Positions 44,296-52,378 of a DNA stretch of 64,000 bases are shown in pieces. Location: positions 1-64,000 of the forward strand of contig NZ_JACOGA010000016.1 of the NCBI RefSeq assembly GCF_014284175.1. Reading direction: 5' to 3'. The translations under genes were made by a program, and so were the position numbers. The stretch is from Affinundibacterium flavidum. Lineage in GTDB: Bacteria > Pseudomonadota > Gammaproteobacteria > Burkholderiales > Burkholderiaceae_D. Position 1 is the stretch's first letter, and each line of letters opens with the position of its first letter. The notes under the pieces were generated by a model. It did no database searches, was not told the DNA's origin, and saw nothing but the letters and a program-made list of their open reading frames with translations.

Positions 44296-44661
44296 TGGGC
44301 AACAAAAATTGTAGCTGGACGCATGGCAGCGATGTTGGTATTGCAAAAGCCAAATAAATTATTCAGTCACTCACTACCGACTTTGAAGCGCATGCGCAGC
44401 ACACCTATCAGAGTGTGGAGTATTGGTTGGCACGGAATATTCAGCATCTTTAGATTACGCAAAGTGAGAAATTTCCTCAATGCGCTCAATAAAGTAAAGG
44501 CAGCTTGCGAGGTATTCGGACAGGTCATAGAAAACCATGCTCCTGATGTCAGGAACATGGTGGACTCACAAGACAAAAACAAGGGCAGTTTTCATATTTC
44601 AACATGATGGATGTCGTGTATTAATGTTAGAACTGGCTCCCTTTCACCTTAGCACTGCAGC
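44296..44661. other. Gap with unrecognised coding-like remnant and family C hairpin
   Basis: 366 bp. A frame around 44360-44450 (for example LTTDFEAHAQHTYQSVEYW) looks protein-like but has no start or known family. A family C element is at 44583-44641. Confidence 0.45.
44583..44641. repeat. Family C hairpin, degenerate
   Basis: GGGCAGTTTTCATATTTCAA to CAT and ATGTTAGAACTGGCTCCC, the same arms as 13517-13575 with a few changes. Confidence 0.7.
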
Positions 44662-45330
44662 CTATTGTGCGGGAAGTAAATAGTCGTCATACCAAACATG
44701 TTCCAAGCTATCCGCTTCCGCAAGCCATTCCTGTACCGTCGAACGTGCCAGTAACATCTCACCCCACTTTTTCACTAAAGGAAAAGCTGCGAAGTTAGGT
44801 TGATGGCGAAACAAACGCAACACGGCTGGCACAAAATTGAGATCAACCAGAGACAATGCACCGAACAAATACGGCCCACCACTAAAGCTTAATTGTTTTT
44901 CCCAGACCGCAAACAAGAATGCAATCTGCTCTTGTTCGGTTTGACTCAATGCACGCTTTTCTGGGTAAAACGCGCTTTCAAATGAGAGGCGATGGCAAAT
45001 ATTCGATAGCCCGCTGTGTTGCCAAGCCAGCATAGATCTGGCTCGTGCTCGTTCGATCAGGTTTTCAGGTAACAAAGTCTGCTCACCAAGCTCGCTCACC
45101 AGTTCCATAATGGCCAAAGAATCAAAGATCACTTGATCATCTACCAACAATACAGGTACAGCACCAGGTGGTGAAAATTCGGCGATAGCAGCCAGGTTCT
45201 TGAAGCGTTGTGGACGTCGTATATCGACTACACGCTCTTCAAATGTTAAGCCTTGCTCTTTCAACGCGAGCCATGCCCGCATCGCCCAACTTGAAGCATT
45301 TTTGGTTCCAGAATAAAGTACTAACTTCAT
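44662..45330 (-). CDS. Glutathione S-transferase family protein
   Basis: 222 residues. A thioredoxin-like N-terminal domain (MKLVLYSGTKNASSWAMRAW, then PGAVPVLLVDDQVIFDSLAI with the cis-Pro and the glutathione-binding Asp-Ser) is followed by an all-alpha domain. Conjugates or reduces substrates with glutathione; the substrate is unknown. It diverges from an Lrp-type regulator 187 bp away, a common arrangement for control of the GST gene. Confidence 0.88.
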   Translation of the reverse strand: MKLVLYSGTKNASSWAMRAWLALKEQGLTFEERVVDIRRPQRFKNLAAIAEFSPPGAVPVLLVDDQVIFDSLAIMELVSELGEQTLLPENLIERARARSMLAWQHSGLSNICHRLSFESAFYPEKRALSQTEQEQIAFLFAVWEKQLSFSGGPYLFGALSLVDLNFVPAVLRLFRHQPNFAAFPLVKKWGEMLLARSTVQEWLAEADSLEHVWYDDYLLPAQ

Positions 45331-45517
45331 GTTCTTTCCTTATTGTTGTATCACCGCGATGACGATGCCAAACCACCATTTAGTTTTGTAGTTTGAGCTC
45401 TCCAACTCTGGCAAGCGGTAAAATGATAGCTTCAAAGTAAAGTCGACAAGCGGCGTTAATGGCTGCAAAAACGCCCGATTCCTGCAAATTTTTTTAAAAT
45501 GCGGACATACTGCACAA

Positions 45518-45985
45518 ATGAATAAGCTTGATAATTTCGATCTCGTCATCCTACGAGAGTTGCAAAAAGACTGTCGTCGAACTTCTGAACAATTAGCGGA
45601 AATCGTCGCCTTATCTCCTACCGCCATCCAACGTCGCATCAAACGCTTGCGCGATGAACAGGTCATTCTTGCAGAACGTGCCACGATCAATCCTAAAGCA
45701 TTAGGGCGCTACTTAAGTTTGATTGTCATGGTGAGCTTTAAACTGGGACGAAGTGATATTAATGCCCAATTTAAGCGAACCATGTGCGAGACGCCGCAAG
45801 TATTGCAATGTTATGCGGTCACAGGTGATTACGATTTCGCTTTGACCATTTCGGTCAAAGATATGGAAGAATATGAAGCGCTCACACACCATCTTTTTCA
45901 TAGCAACGAAGCGATACAAAAATTTCAAACCATGGTGGTAATGGAAGCAGTCAAGGAGGGCTTGCAGATACCCATTGATGCATAA
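45518..45985 (+). CDS. Lrp/AsnC-family regulator
   Basis: 155 residues. An N-terminal helix-turn-helix (about 5-60: FDLVILRELQKDCRRTSEQL, LSPTAIQRRIKRLRDEQV) is followed by the RAM domain (VMVSFKLG, CYAVTGDYDFALTI). The family senses amino acids or related small molecules as octamers. Divergent from the GST gene and likely controls it. Confidence 0.92.
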   Translation: MNKLDNFDLVILRELQKDCRRTSEQLAEIVALSPTAIQRRIKRLRDEQVILAERATINPKALGRYLSLIVMVSFKLGRSDINAQFKRTMCETPQVLQCYAVTGDYDFALTISVKDMEEYEALTHHLFHSNEAIQKFQTMVVMEAVKEGLQIPIDA

Positions 45986-46106
45986 GCTATGACACACAGA
46001 GGGTTATTGCGATCGCGTCTCGATTGAATAACGCTACGACACAATTGCTTGCTACGGTTGTGCAGCGACCTCGATCTTGTAGAGCATTGCTCAACATCGA
46101 TATCGG

Positions 46107-46240
46107 CAAAAAAAATTTGGCGCTGAAATCGTCGGCGTGTTAGGCGACGTAATTGGGTGCATCGTCAAAAATCCACGACGCGACAAAGAAACCGCAATCA
46201 AACTCGCATGGCAGCAACATTGGTACTGCCGCACGGATTA
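46107..46240 (+). pseudogene. Central fragment of a DUF4253 gene
   Basis: Begins AAAATTTGGCGCTGAAAT at the same point as the fragment at 43365 and runs to TGGTACTGC near 46232, then diverges. It covers GAEIVGV through WQQHWYC with one in-frame TAG replaced valine-serine region (GTGTTAGGC). Confidence 0.8.
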
Positions 46241-46286
46241 TCTAGTCCACTCTTGCCCACGGGGTCATGGGCTAAACCTGACAATA

Positions 46287-46841
46287 TCAGGAAGGCACGC
46301 GTTCAATACGACATGCGTAACAACCATAAGTAGGGAATCTCACTAAGACGAATTTAACTTCCTGCTTGGCCAACAATGCTTGCAAATCGACTTCACATTG
46401 CAACGGTGCTGTAAGGCAGGCGTCAACAATACGCTCTTGCGCTGAATAGGCACGCAGGACGAATTGTTGCCCAAGGTAATGCTGTTTGACGAGATCAGAC
46501 AAATGTGGAGGATGCACTTGCGTATGCGTATGCGTATGCTTATGTTCATGTGCATGCGCACGAATAAAAACGGGTCCATACTCCTTATACGGGCTGGCGA
46601 CCTCAAACGGGCAGTAACTTGCCAATATCAATTCCTCACCCGCCTTAGCTCTGTGTAAGCTATCGCGGCACGGCTCACCGCCACTTGCAATCAGTCGCTC
46701 GACGGTTTGACCTTGATCATCCACACCCGACTCGCGGGCGCGTTGCAGAAATGTCGATTTAACAGGAATGATTTTGTAGGATAAATCGGATTGCGCTTTC
46801 TGTTCTATTCTTTGTTCCATGCTTTGCACCACGCTTTTCAT
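46287..46841 (-). CDS. DUF1203 protein with a His-rich insertion
   Basis: 184 residues. DUF1203 motifs: GGEPCRDSLHRAKAGEEL, ASYCPFEVASPYKEYGPVFI, and a C-terminal FVLVRFPTYGCYACRIE. Between them a run HAHEHKHTHTHTQVHPPH (about 94-111) holds nine histidines and is encoded by a simple-sequence tract at 46524-46562, so its length may vary. Function unknown. The His tract may bind metal. Confidence 0.8.
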   Translation of the reverse strand: MKSVVQSMEQRIEQKAQSDLSYKIIPVKSTFLQRARESGVDDQGQTVERLIASGGEPCRDSLHRAKAGEELILASYCPFEVASPYKEYGPVFIRAHAHEHKHTHTHTQVHPPHLSDLVKQHYLGQQFVLRAYSAQERIVDACLTAPLQCEVDLQALLAKQEVKFVLVRFPTYGCYACRIERVPS

Positions 46842-46964
46842 TATTCAATTGCGATTGAGGAGCTGCAATTGTCCAGCATCGTCGTCAATAATGATCGCCA
46901 AATTCGGACAGGTAATTGAAGATTAGCTTACTTAATTTACCTGCCTATCTTCGAGGCTCAAGGC

Positions 46965-48020
46965 TCAAGGAAGCTTCTCCGCCAGAGTAAGCAACTGATT
47001 AACGACCGCATCCAAACCAGGTCTCTGCATATTGGGAATGAACATGGCGTTCGCCAACAAAATCAGCGTCATTTTCTTTTGCGGTACTTGCCTATAGGCT
47101 GTCGCCATGCCACCGGTAAATCCATAAGTCGCGATACCATTCAATTCAATTAGATCCCAACCATGTGTGAAATTTCTAGCTTGAGCATAGATAAAAGGCT
47201 GGCGTAATCTAAGCAAGCTGGCAGTGGAAAGTAAGTTGCCCGCATCAAGTTTCTGATTCCATTCGAGAAAAGCATTCATACTCAAATTCAAACCAGCCGC
47301 ACCGTAGTTGTAGTGAGGAAAATGCCAATTTCGCTTGGTCAATTTGTCGCTTGTATTGTTATATCCTGAGCTAAAATTTTGCATGACTGCCAGGTGATTC
47401 CCCTCAAAAAATACAGGAAATTGCGTCCTTGCAAATTGAGTTTCGAGAATATAAGCACTCAAGCTTAGTCCCAGTATCTTTTGAAAAATACGATTGAGTA
47501 GCCAATAGTTCGTTTGATTGTAATCAAACCGAGCCCCGGGTTTAAATAGAATCGCTTTCGCATATACCGCTTGCTGTGCCTCGGCTTCAGGTAAATTTTC
47601 ATAGGTGACGATGTCTGGTAATCCGGATGAGTGACTGAGTAAATGTGCTATCGTTACCTCACGCCACGCCTCGGGCAGGTCGGTTAAAAAATCCACCAGC
47701 TTGCTATCCAGCGACAATTTGCCTTGCTCTATCAATTGATGAACTGCAAGCGCCGAAAAAATTTTGGTACTGGAAAATAGCGGAAACACGGTGTCATCAG
47801 TGACAGGCACAGAGAATTCTAAATTTGCCCACCCATAATTACCTCGGTGTATGAGTTTGCCGTCTCTGACTATCGCCAGTGCAAGACCCGGTATCTTATG
47901 CGACCGCTGAACCTCGCGCACGTAACGATCAATCTCGTTCTCGGTTTGAGAATGAGCATGGGGCATACTGAATAACAGTAGACAGATAAAACAAACTCGT
48001 GCCAAACAAATCAACATCAT
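46965..48020 (-). CDS. Exported class C beta-lactamase-fold serine hydrolase
   Basis: 351 residues with a signal peptide (about 1-24, ending AHS). SxxK is SSTKIFSALAV; the second motif YxN is YNQ in DYNQTNYWLLN; the KTG box is replaced by GFTGGMA. These changes suggest an esterase or peptidase rather than a resistance enzyme. The ATG overlaps the stop of the DJ-1-type gene upstream (ATGA), so the two are co-translated. Confidence 0.85.
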   Translation of the reverse strand: MMLICLARVCFICLLLFSMPHAHSQTENEIDRYVREVQRSHKIPGLALAIVRDGKLIHRGNYGWANLEFSVPVTDDTVFPLFSSTKIFSALAVHQLIEQGKLSLDSKLVDFLTDLPEAWREVTIAHLLSHSSGLPDIVTYENLPEAEAQQAVYAKAILFKPGARFDYNQTNYWLLNRIFQKILGLSLSAYILETQFARTQFPVFFEGNHLAVMQNFSSGYNNTSDKLTKRNWHFPHYNYGAAGLNLSMNAFLEWNQKLDAGNLLSTASLLRLRQPFIYAQARNFTHGWDLIELNGIATYGFTGGMATAYRQVPQKKMTLILLANAMFIPNMQRPGLDAVVNQLLTLAEKLP

Positions 48021-49168
48021 TTCTTCTCATTGAGTAAGCGAATCACAGCTTCTGCCACGGCAACCGAAGATTCCCAATTCATCCCTGTCACCAGACGACC
48101 ATCAACCTCGAAATGGCTTTTACCATTAGCGCCAAAGGTGAATTTTCCTTTGCGTTGCGTAATCGTGGTCTCTAAGGAAAAAGGATAAGCTTTAAAGATG
48201 GGTGATTGTTGATTTAGGTAACGATCTGGAAAACTGGTCACTACCTTATCGCTGAGTAAGAAAGTTCCATTGCTTTGCTTTAAATTGCTAATACCTTGCG
48301 TACCTTGGCAAATCGCGGCAATCACGCCGCCTTGTTGCTCATAAATTTGCATAGCAATGTCTTGTATTGCCCGGTTATCGGCAATCTCAATAATTGCAGA
48401 GCCACCGCCTATGTAGTTAATGGCGGCATAATCCGATGCATTTATTTCGGATGGCTGCTTGGTATGCGATAGCGCCCACATAAAATCGTGGTCATACAGA
48501 TGCTGCCGCTGTACGGTATCTGAAGTATTGATCATTTCTAAAGGGACAGAACCGCCTTGCTGACTCATGAAATCAATCGCATAACCGGCTTTGATAAAAG
48601 TCTGATACGCGTATGCTAATTCAGGAAAATTATTCCCTGTATTCATGGACGTGCCGGGATATTGCTGGGCATTCGACACCACAAACAGAATCTTGCGACC
48701 GTGCTGTGGTGCATTTTCTCGAATCGCCGTCTTACTAATAATTTGCCAGGTTCCCTGAATTTTCTTGAGTAAAAACACATCGACAAAACGTATACCTGGT
48801 TTAAGCAGCAAGATTTCTGCTTTCGCGGTGGCGACATCACCTGTGACATCCATGCTAATTATGCGGCCTAGTCGTCCATTGAATTGGCCTTTTTTATCCT
48901 CAGGAAAAAGTTGCGCATATTCTAAAGCCCCCATTTCACGCATCGCATCATCTTTGCCTGGTAAATATAAGCGGGCGTTGGCATAAAAAGCTGCTTTGAT
49001 TTGGCTTTGATCGTTATAACTGGTTCCATTCAAATACAAATGTATGGCTTGCTTAATCCCTTTCCCTTCCTCATTGCCGGTCACTGCAGAGGCAGCGAGA
49101 CTCCGGTCGGCTATTGCAAACCAACAACACAGCAAAAAAAGAATACGTACAAAGAAAATTTTATTCAT
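48017..49168 (-). CDS. Exported SnoaL-like plus DJ-1/PfpI fusion
   Basis: About 383 residues from the ATG at 49168, where the signal peptide (MNKIFFVRILFLLCCWF to LAA) starts; the longer frame has a charged N-terminus. Residues about 35-155 form a SnoaL/NTF2-like fold (AIHLYLNGTSYND, FVDVFLLKKIQGTWQIISK). Residues about 160-380 form the DJ-1/PfpI fold (KILFVVSNAQQYPG; AAICQGTQGI with the nucleophile-type Cys, where the usual CHG is CQG; and FTFGANGKSHFEVDG). DJ-1-type proteins act in redox defence or deglycation or as hydrolases. This periplasmic fusion is unusual. Confidence 0.8.
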   Translation of the reverse strand: MNKIFFVRILFLLCCWFAIADRSLAASAVTGNEEGKGIKQAIHLYLNGTSYNDQSQIKAAFYANARLYLPGKDDAMREMGALEYAQLFPEDKKGQFNGRLGRIISMDVTGDVATAKAEILLLKPGIRFVDVFLLKKIQGTWQIISKTAIRENAPQHGRKILFVVSNAQQYPGTSMNTGNNFPELAYAYQTFIKAGYAIDFMSQQGGSVPLEMINTSDTVQRQHLYDHDFMWALSHTKQPSEINASDYAAINYIGGGSAIIEIADNRAIQDIAMQIYEQQGGVIAAICQGTQGISNLKQSNGTFLLSDKVVTSFPDRYLNQQSPIFKAYPFSLETTITQRKGKFTFGANGKSHFEVDGRLVTGMNWESSVAVAEAVIRLLNEKK

Positions 49169-49451
49169 TGCTTCACCTTCATCCGAAAAATATTTGTTCA
49201 TTGATTTTGATTGATTGTTCAAATACAAATCGGTGTTCAGGGCTGACTGAAATTTAAAAGCGTCAAAAGCGTCAAAAACGTCGACACTGCACGCGGCTAT
49301 GAACACCTGTTTTGCAGATGTTCAATGTAAGAGAGATAAGGATGTTTGCTGTTCCAAACCATGATTCAGGACTCCAGAATCATAATTTCAGAGAGTGTAG
49401 AGGGCGAAAAAGCTAGCGCCTATGCCTATAACTGTGGGTTATTAATATGGG
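49169..49451. other. Intergenic region; nothing recognised
   Basis: 283 bp between two minus-strand genes, containing the promoter of the hydrolase operon. The open frame extending to 49306 is not used. Confidence 0.4.
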
Positions 49452-50495
49452 TTATAACTTAGATGCAGCGCGATAGCTAGCGGGTGTCTGTTCGGTGATT
49501 TTCTTAAATGCGGCGAAGAAGGTAGAGTTGGAATTGAAGCCACAACGTTCAGCAACTAATTCCATGTTCAAGTGTGGTTCGTTGAGCAAGAGCTTTTTTG
49601 CATCTTCGATACGAAATTCGTTGACATAGAGATTAAAACTTTTATTCAGCCTGTCGTTGAGGACTTGAGAAACGGTGGTTTGCAGACTGCCCGTTTTTTT
49701 GGCTAGTAGTGCTAGAGTCAAATTCGGATGTAAATGTAACTGTTGTTCGTGCATGACTTGATTAAGTGAGGCCAATAACTTGAGTGCATCGTCTTCAGTC
49801 AATTTGCGGTTTTGATACTTTTCTTTTTTACCCGCATCCACTAAAGCCTCTTTGCGCAACATGAAAGCGATCACCGTTATGTGTACAGAAAAAGTAAATG
49901 ACAGTGCTCCGACAATATATGAGGTCAGGGGAGTCGTAACATAAGCGATCAAAATCACGCCGCTGCTACAAAAAACGCTCAGTAAAAGAAAGGTATTGCG
50001 GGACATAGGCGCAACGTCATCGAACAATATCGCCCGTGATCGCCACAATTGCCAAGCAGCCGCCAATAAATAGGAAAACCAAACCGCATGTATGCCGTAG
50101 ATGGAGTAACGCCAGATGATGCGATATTCAGAATAAGGGAAGAAGCATCCGAGAGCGATGACAAAGAAAGGCCAACTAAGATGCCAACGCCATTCATGCC
50201 CAGACACGGCTTGACGGAACTCGACCAGATGATAATGCACATAAAGATAGGTCAAAGGCCCGATCAACAAACAGGCTGATAACCCTATCTGCAAAAACTC
50301 AACGGCAAGATCTCGATTGAAAAAATATAAAGTCGATTTGGCGGTACGTACCGCGATCACTAACAAGAGCGCCCCCAACATGCTGTTGGCTAAACGATGA
50401 GGACGCCGGCTAAAAAAATAGATCGCCAAGAAAAGGCCGTTAATCGCTCCAAGCGCGCTAAACAAGAATAGAAGATGGCCTGCGAACATGGGCAT
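49452..50495 (-). CDS. AraC-family regulator with membrane N-terminus
   Basis: 347 residues. Six or seven hydrophobic helices occupy about 1-215 and an AraC-type double helix-turn-helix occupies about 240-345 (LNLALLAKKTGS-like, FNLYVNEFRIEDAKKLLLN, VAERCGFNSNSTFFAAFKKI). Membrane AraC proteins of this type sense signals in the membrane. It lies beside the hydrolase/DJ-1 operon and may control it. Confidence 0.9.
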   Translation of the reverse strand: MPMFAGHLLFLFSALGAINGLFLAIYFFSRRPHRLANSMLGALLLVIAVRTAKSTLYFFNRDLAVEFLQIGLSACLLIGPLTYLYVHYHLVEFRQAVSGHEWRWHLSWPFFVIALGCFFPYSEYRIIWRYSIYGIHAVWFSYLLAAAWQLWRSRAILFDDVAPMSRNTFLLLSVFCSSGVILIAYVTTPLTSYIVGALSFTFSVHITVIAFMLRKEALVDAGKKEKYQNRKLTEDDALKLLASLNQVMHEQQLHLHPNLTLALLAKKTGSLQTTVSQVLNDRLNKSFNLYVNEFRIEDAKKLLLNEPHLNMELVAERCGFNSNSTFFAAFKKITEQTPASYRAASKL

Positions 50496-50821
50496 ATTTA
50501 GAGACTAAAGATTAAGTGTGGAAATGTCAGGTCGAAAGAATTTAGCTCACAAGTATAGACGCAATAGCACGCAGGGTGCTGATTTAAGTCCGGTGTTGAT
50601 GTCTTTGCAGAAGTCGCATAATTTGACTTGAGCTCGTTTAAAATTTAGTCTTCGGATGGGTAGGTTTTTTACGCACTCTTTTTTCTGGTTTTTTGGTTTA
50701 TATGACTTAACAGTGGTTCCGAATGTGAACTATGTGCCTTGAGCTTGTATGTCAAGATTTGGGCGCAATTTTTGCTTGTTCTTAAGATTTGTCATTATAT
50801 TCAAATTGAAGCGAGACCAAA
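50496..50821. other. Intergenic region; nothing recognised beyond promoter space
   Basis: 326 bp between the divergent AraC and DUF4157 genes. A+T-rich from 50630 to 50820. TTATATT near 50793 could be a -10 box. Confidence 0.4.
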
Positions 50822-52099
50822 ATGCAAACATCCGTACCGCGCCAAACTGAACAGACTCAGCAAACGCCGCAGCAAACCGGATTAACGAAGCAACCTAATT
50901 CCGTCTACGGTTTGGCTAGTACGCATTCTCTCGCGACGGCACAACGACAAGAAACGGCGGACAGTGCTGTTCAAGCGACACAATTGCAAGCGCGTTCGCG
51001 GATGATGGCGGCAAGCCACAGCGCTCTGCAATTAAAGGCTATCGCGACCTTGCTCAATGGCAATTCTGGCGCTGCAGCGCAGCGGGTAGAGCAGAACGGA
51101 TCAACTTTTATCCAAAGAAAACCTCAATCCCAAGAGTCGCTACAAATGCAGGCAGTGACACCCGAAAAACCAAATCAGACCGGGCTCCCACACCAACTTA
51201 AAGCGGGCATCGAATCTCTGTCTGGTATCAGCATGGATCACGTAAAGGTGCACTACAACTCATCTCAACCTGCGCAATTGAATGCAATGGCCTATGCTCA
51301 AGGTCATGACATCCATGTCGCTCCCGGACAAGAGCGACATTTGCCACATGAAGCATGGCATGTGGTACAGCAAGCTCAGGGCAGAGTAAAGGCGACCATG
51401 CAAATGAAAGCCGGTGTGTTGGTGAATGATGATGTCGGCTTGGAGACCGAAGCAGACATCATGGGAGCCAAGGCCATGGAATTAAAGCCAGCTGCTACGT
51501 CTGCTGTATCTGCTGTACCAACGGCTCAGTTTCGACAAATGGCTGGAAACCTGAGTTCAGGAACTGGTGCTTACCCAATACAACTCGCTACCATCACTGG
51601 ATCAGGTGGTACGGTCAAGACCTTCAACGAGACGACCACGAAATCAGTGTCATATGCGATCGGCGATGTGGCTGCAAAGGCGGGCGGCACGGCCACTGGC
51701 ACCGCGGAGTGGAAGGATGTCTTAATAGACGCTGGTACAAACAACGCTGCTACGCAATTACATTTAGTAAACATGGATTGGGGCGGTAAAGGCGGCTCGG
51801 CTGACGGCAATATTTTCCCTGGATCGCAATCTTTGAATGGTCATCACAAAACACAAGAAAACAAATTTAGAAGATTATTTTCTGCCCCCGGTGACAAAGC
51901 ACCGGTCGCTATGACTTATACCTGTTCCACTAATGGCCCGGTGGGAAATCACACTTTTCCATTAGGTCCAGCTGCTGCCGATGTCCCACTCGCAGATCAT
52001 ACCGTCAACGTGAGGGTGACAGATGACACTAATGGCGGTTCCTTGTTAAACGAAAATGTTGCCGCCGGCGCGAACATGAAAATACGTGATCCGAAGTAA
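50822..52099 (+). CDS. DUF4157 polymorphic toxin with putative nuclease tail
   Basis: 425 residues. A Gln-rich N-terminus is followed by VQRxEQN-like repeats and DUF4157 (about 122-215: LKAGIESLSGISMDHVKVHY, HEAWHVVQQAQGRV with HEAWH at 176-180). The tail from about 250 has LHLVNMDWGGKGGSADGNIF, then LNGHHKTQENKF, which resembles a His/Asn-based endonuclease motif (H-x-N... N-x-F... H-x-x-E-N), a different solution from the HNH tail at 10699. Such proteins are probably delivered effectors; the delivery system is not in the window. No immunity gene follows; the next gene is a TonB receptor. Confidence 0.8.
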   Translation: MQTSVPRQTEQTQQTPQQTGLTKQPNSVYGLASTHSLATAQRQETADSAVQATQLQARSRMMAASHSALQLKAIATLLNGNSGAAAQRVEQNGSTFIQRKPQSQESLQMQAVTPEKPNQTGLPHQLKAGIESLSGISMDHVKVHYNSSQPAQLNAMAYAQGHDIHVAPGQERHLPHEAWHVVQQAQGRVKATMQMKAGVLVNDDVGLETEADIMGAKAMELKPAATSAVSAVPTAQFRQMAGNLSSGTGAYPIQLATITGSGGTVKTFNETTTKSVSYAIGDVAAKAGGTATGTAEWKDVLIDAGTNNAATQLHLVNMDWGGKGGSADGNIFPGSQSLNGHHKTQENKFRRLFSAPGDKAPVAMTYTCSTNGPVGNHTFPLGPAAADVPLADHTVNVRVTDDTNGGSLLNENVAAGANMKIRDPK

Positions 52100-52378
52100 A
52101 ACCAAGTGGAAATAGGCTCTTGGCGCGCGCAAAAAATCCGATAACACAGAGCATTCGTTCAGCGACTATTTTGAACTGTAGCAATCACGCAAAATAGGTT
52201 TGATCAGAGTTCAAGGATGTTATTTTGTGATTCCCTTGAGATAAGCTCGGTCTGAAAATTCGATTTTTCAACGCCAGTTTTTGTCGTTTCGTCGCATATT
52301 CCTGATAAGTCAAAGAAAAATTCGATACAGTGCGAGCCGTCAACAGCTTTCACTGTTTTTCTTTTTTTCGAGACGATA
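52100..52378. other. Intergenic region upstream of the TonB receptor
   Basis: 279 bp. It should contain the receptor promoter; no Fur box could be identified with confidence. Confidence 0.4.

Noticed and set aside
44323..44607. 94-codon ORF after ccdB
   Set aside because: Overlaps a more protein-like frame in the same DNA, runs into the family C repeat, and has no start signal.
46137..46346. 69-codon ORF over the DUF4253 fragment
   Set aside because: It is the remnant read from an internal codon and then unrelated sequence.
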